Shown here: positions 13,996 through 14,306 of the stretch, piece by piece
How the letters are laid out: each line of letters opens with the position of its first letter
How positions within the stretch are numbered: the stretch's first letter is position 1
Assembly: GCA_030599175.1 (NCBI GenBank)
Contig: JAUVON010000036.1
Span: 1-14,306 of the forward strand
DNA from: Desulfobulbaceae bacterium
GTDB lineage: Bacteria; Desulfobacterota; Desulfobulbia; Desulfobulbales; Desulfocapsaceae
Direction of reading: 5' to 3'
DNA: 14,306 nucleotides
The notes under the pieces: generated by a model
Told to the model about the DNA's origin: nothing
Seen by the model: only the letters and a program-made list of their open reading frames with translations
The model's database searches: none
Made by a program: the position numbers and the translations under genes

Positions 13996-14306
13996 TGGTT
14001 ATATTTATGTTTGACGGTTCTCCAGGTGAACTTGAAAAAAAGTGTTATCATTACTGCAGCAACAGTGATTCCGACACCCAGTTCAACCAGGAGAATGCCA
14101 AGGTGTTGGCCGTGTACAGGATCATGCCTAAGCACGTTGTAATCAAGGAAGTTACCGCCGAGCAACATGCAGGCGATGCCGACTCCTGCATAGAGAAGGA
14201 CTCCGAAGGCAGTGAGTCGCTCGATAACCTCGGTTTTGATGACTTTCTGGGTAAGGCTGAGGCCGAAAAGCATGGTATATAAAATAATGCCGGCAGCAAA
14301 AATAAC
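13992..14306 (-). CDS. mnhB: Mrp/Mnh antiporter subunit B (partial, N-terminus beyond right edge)
   Basis: The last 104 residues are visible; the frame is open to the window edge, and the Met at 14273 is internal because the upstream codons encode a matching helix (VIFAAGIILYT). Three hydrophobic segments are seen, including LLYAGVGIACMLLGGNFLDYN and the MrpB-typical HLGILLVELGVGITVAAVMI near the C-terminus. The missing part would carry the first helices and the GGGF-type loop of MnhB. The stop overlaps the mnhC start. Family call is good for a fragment. Confidence 0.85.
   Translation of the reverse strand, partial: VIFAAGIILYTMLFGLSLTQKVIKTEVIERLTAFGVLLYAGVGIACMLLGGNFLDYNVLRHDPVHGQHLGILLVELGVGITVAAVMITLFFKFTWRTVKHKYNQ

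Noticed and set aside
1..14306. tRNA genes, CRISPR arrays, insertion sequences, phage or toxin-antitoxin genes
   Set aside because: Looked for on both strands; no cloverleaf-like sequence, regular repeat-spacer pattern, transposase or integrase similarity was seen.

Overview
All genes recognised in this 14.3 kb window are read from the minus strand (right to left). They form two gene blocks separated by a regulator. The proteins are typical of a Gram-negative, respiring, probably anaerobic bacterium. A Desulfobacterota (deltaproteobacterial, Desulfobulbales-like) origin is my best guess. It rests on the layout of the Mrp-type antiporter operon (B-C-D-D-small protein-D) and on the PrpR_N-type sigma-54 regulator, and it is inference from family knowledge, not a database result.

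Right part (14306 to 8634): the end of an Mrp/Mnh-type multisubunit cation/proton antiporter operon. In order of transcription it holds MnhB (cut by the window edge), MnhC, an MnhD-like subunit, a second and different MnhD/NuoN-like subunit, a 98-residue two-helix membrane protein of unknown function, and a third NuoL/MnhD-like subunit with a C-terminal extension. The genes overlap or nearly touch, so they are almost certainly one transcript. All three large subunits keep the key Glu and Lys residues of proton-translocating antiporter-like subunits. MrpA, E, F and G are not visible and would have to lie to the right.

Centre (8633 to 6226): a 231-base spacer carries a plausible sigma-70 promoter for a 657-residue sigma-54-dependent activator (PrpR_N sensor, PAS-like region, AAA+ with GAFTGA, Fis-type HTH). 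Just past its stop codon is a textbook sigma-54 promoter, TGGCACATGATTTGCA, facing the next operon. It is followed by a leader of about 160 nt with inverted repeats. The hexamer GTTTCA/TGAAAC occurs five times in the two non-coding regions flanking the activator gene and is a candidate operator.

Left part (6225 to 1): a sigma-54-controlled uptake and oxidation operon. It encodes a family-5 periplasmic binding protein, two Dpp/Opp-type permeases, two Dpp/Opp-type ATPases, the remains of a DAO-family FAD oxidoreductase, and the start of a small Fer2_4-type [2Fe-2S] protein. The last two are the usual beta- and gamma-type partners of heteromeric opine, hydroxyproline or amine oxidases/dehydrogenases. 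The operon would therefore import a peptide-like or opine-like amine and oxidise it. A perfect 12-bp-arm hairpin sits between the binding-protein gene and the permease genes.

Two lesions mark the left operon. The second ATPase gene has a single in-frame TAG directly after its Q-loop, with perfect frame and homology on both sides. The FAD oxidoreductase has lost roughly two thirds of its length, and its N- and C-terminal ends now lie in different frames. Together they suggest a decaying pathway. The isolated TAG could alternatively be a read-through (for example pyrrolysine) codon, and this can be tested. No tRNA, rRNA, CRISPR array, insertion sequence or phage gene was seen.
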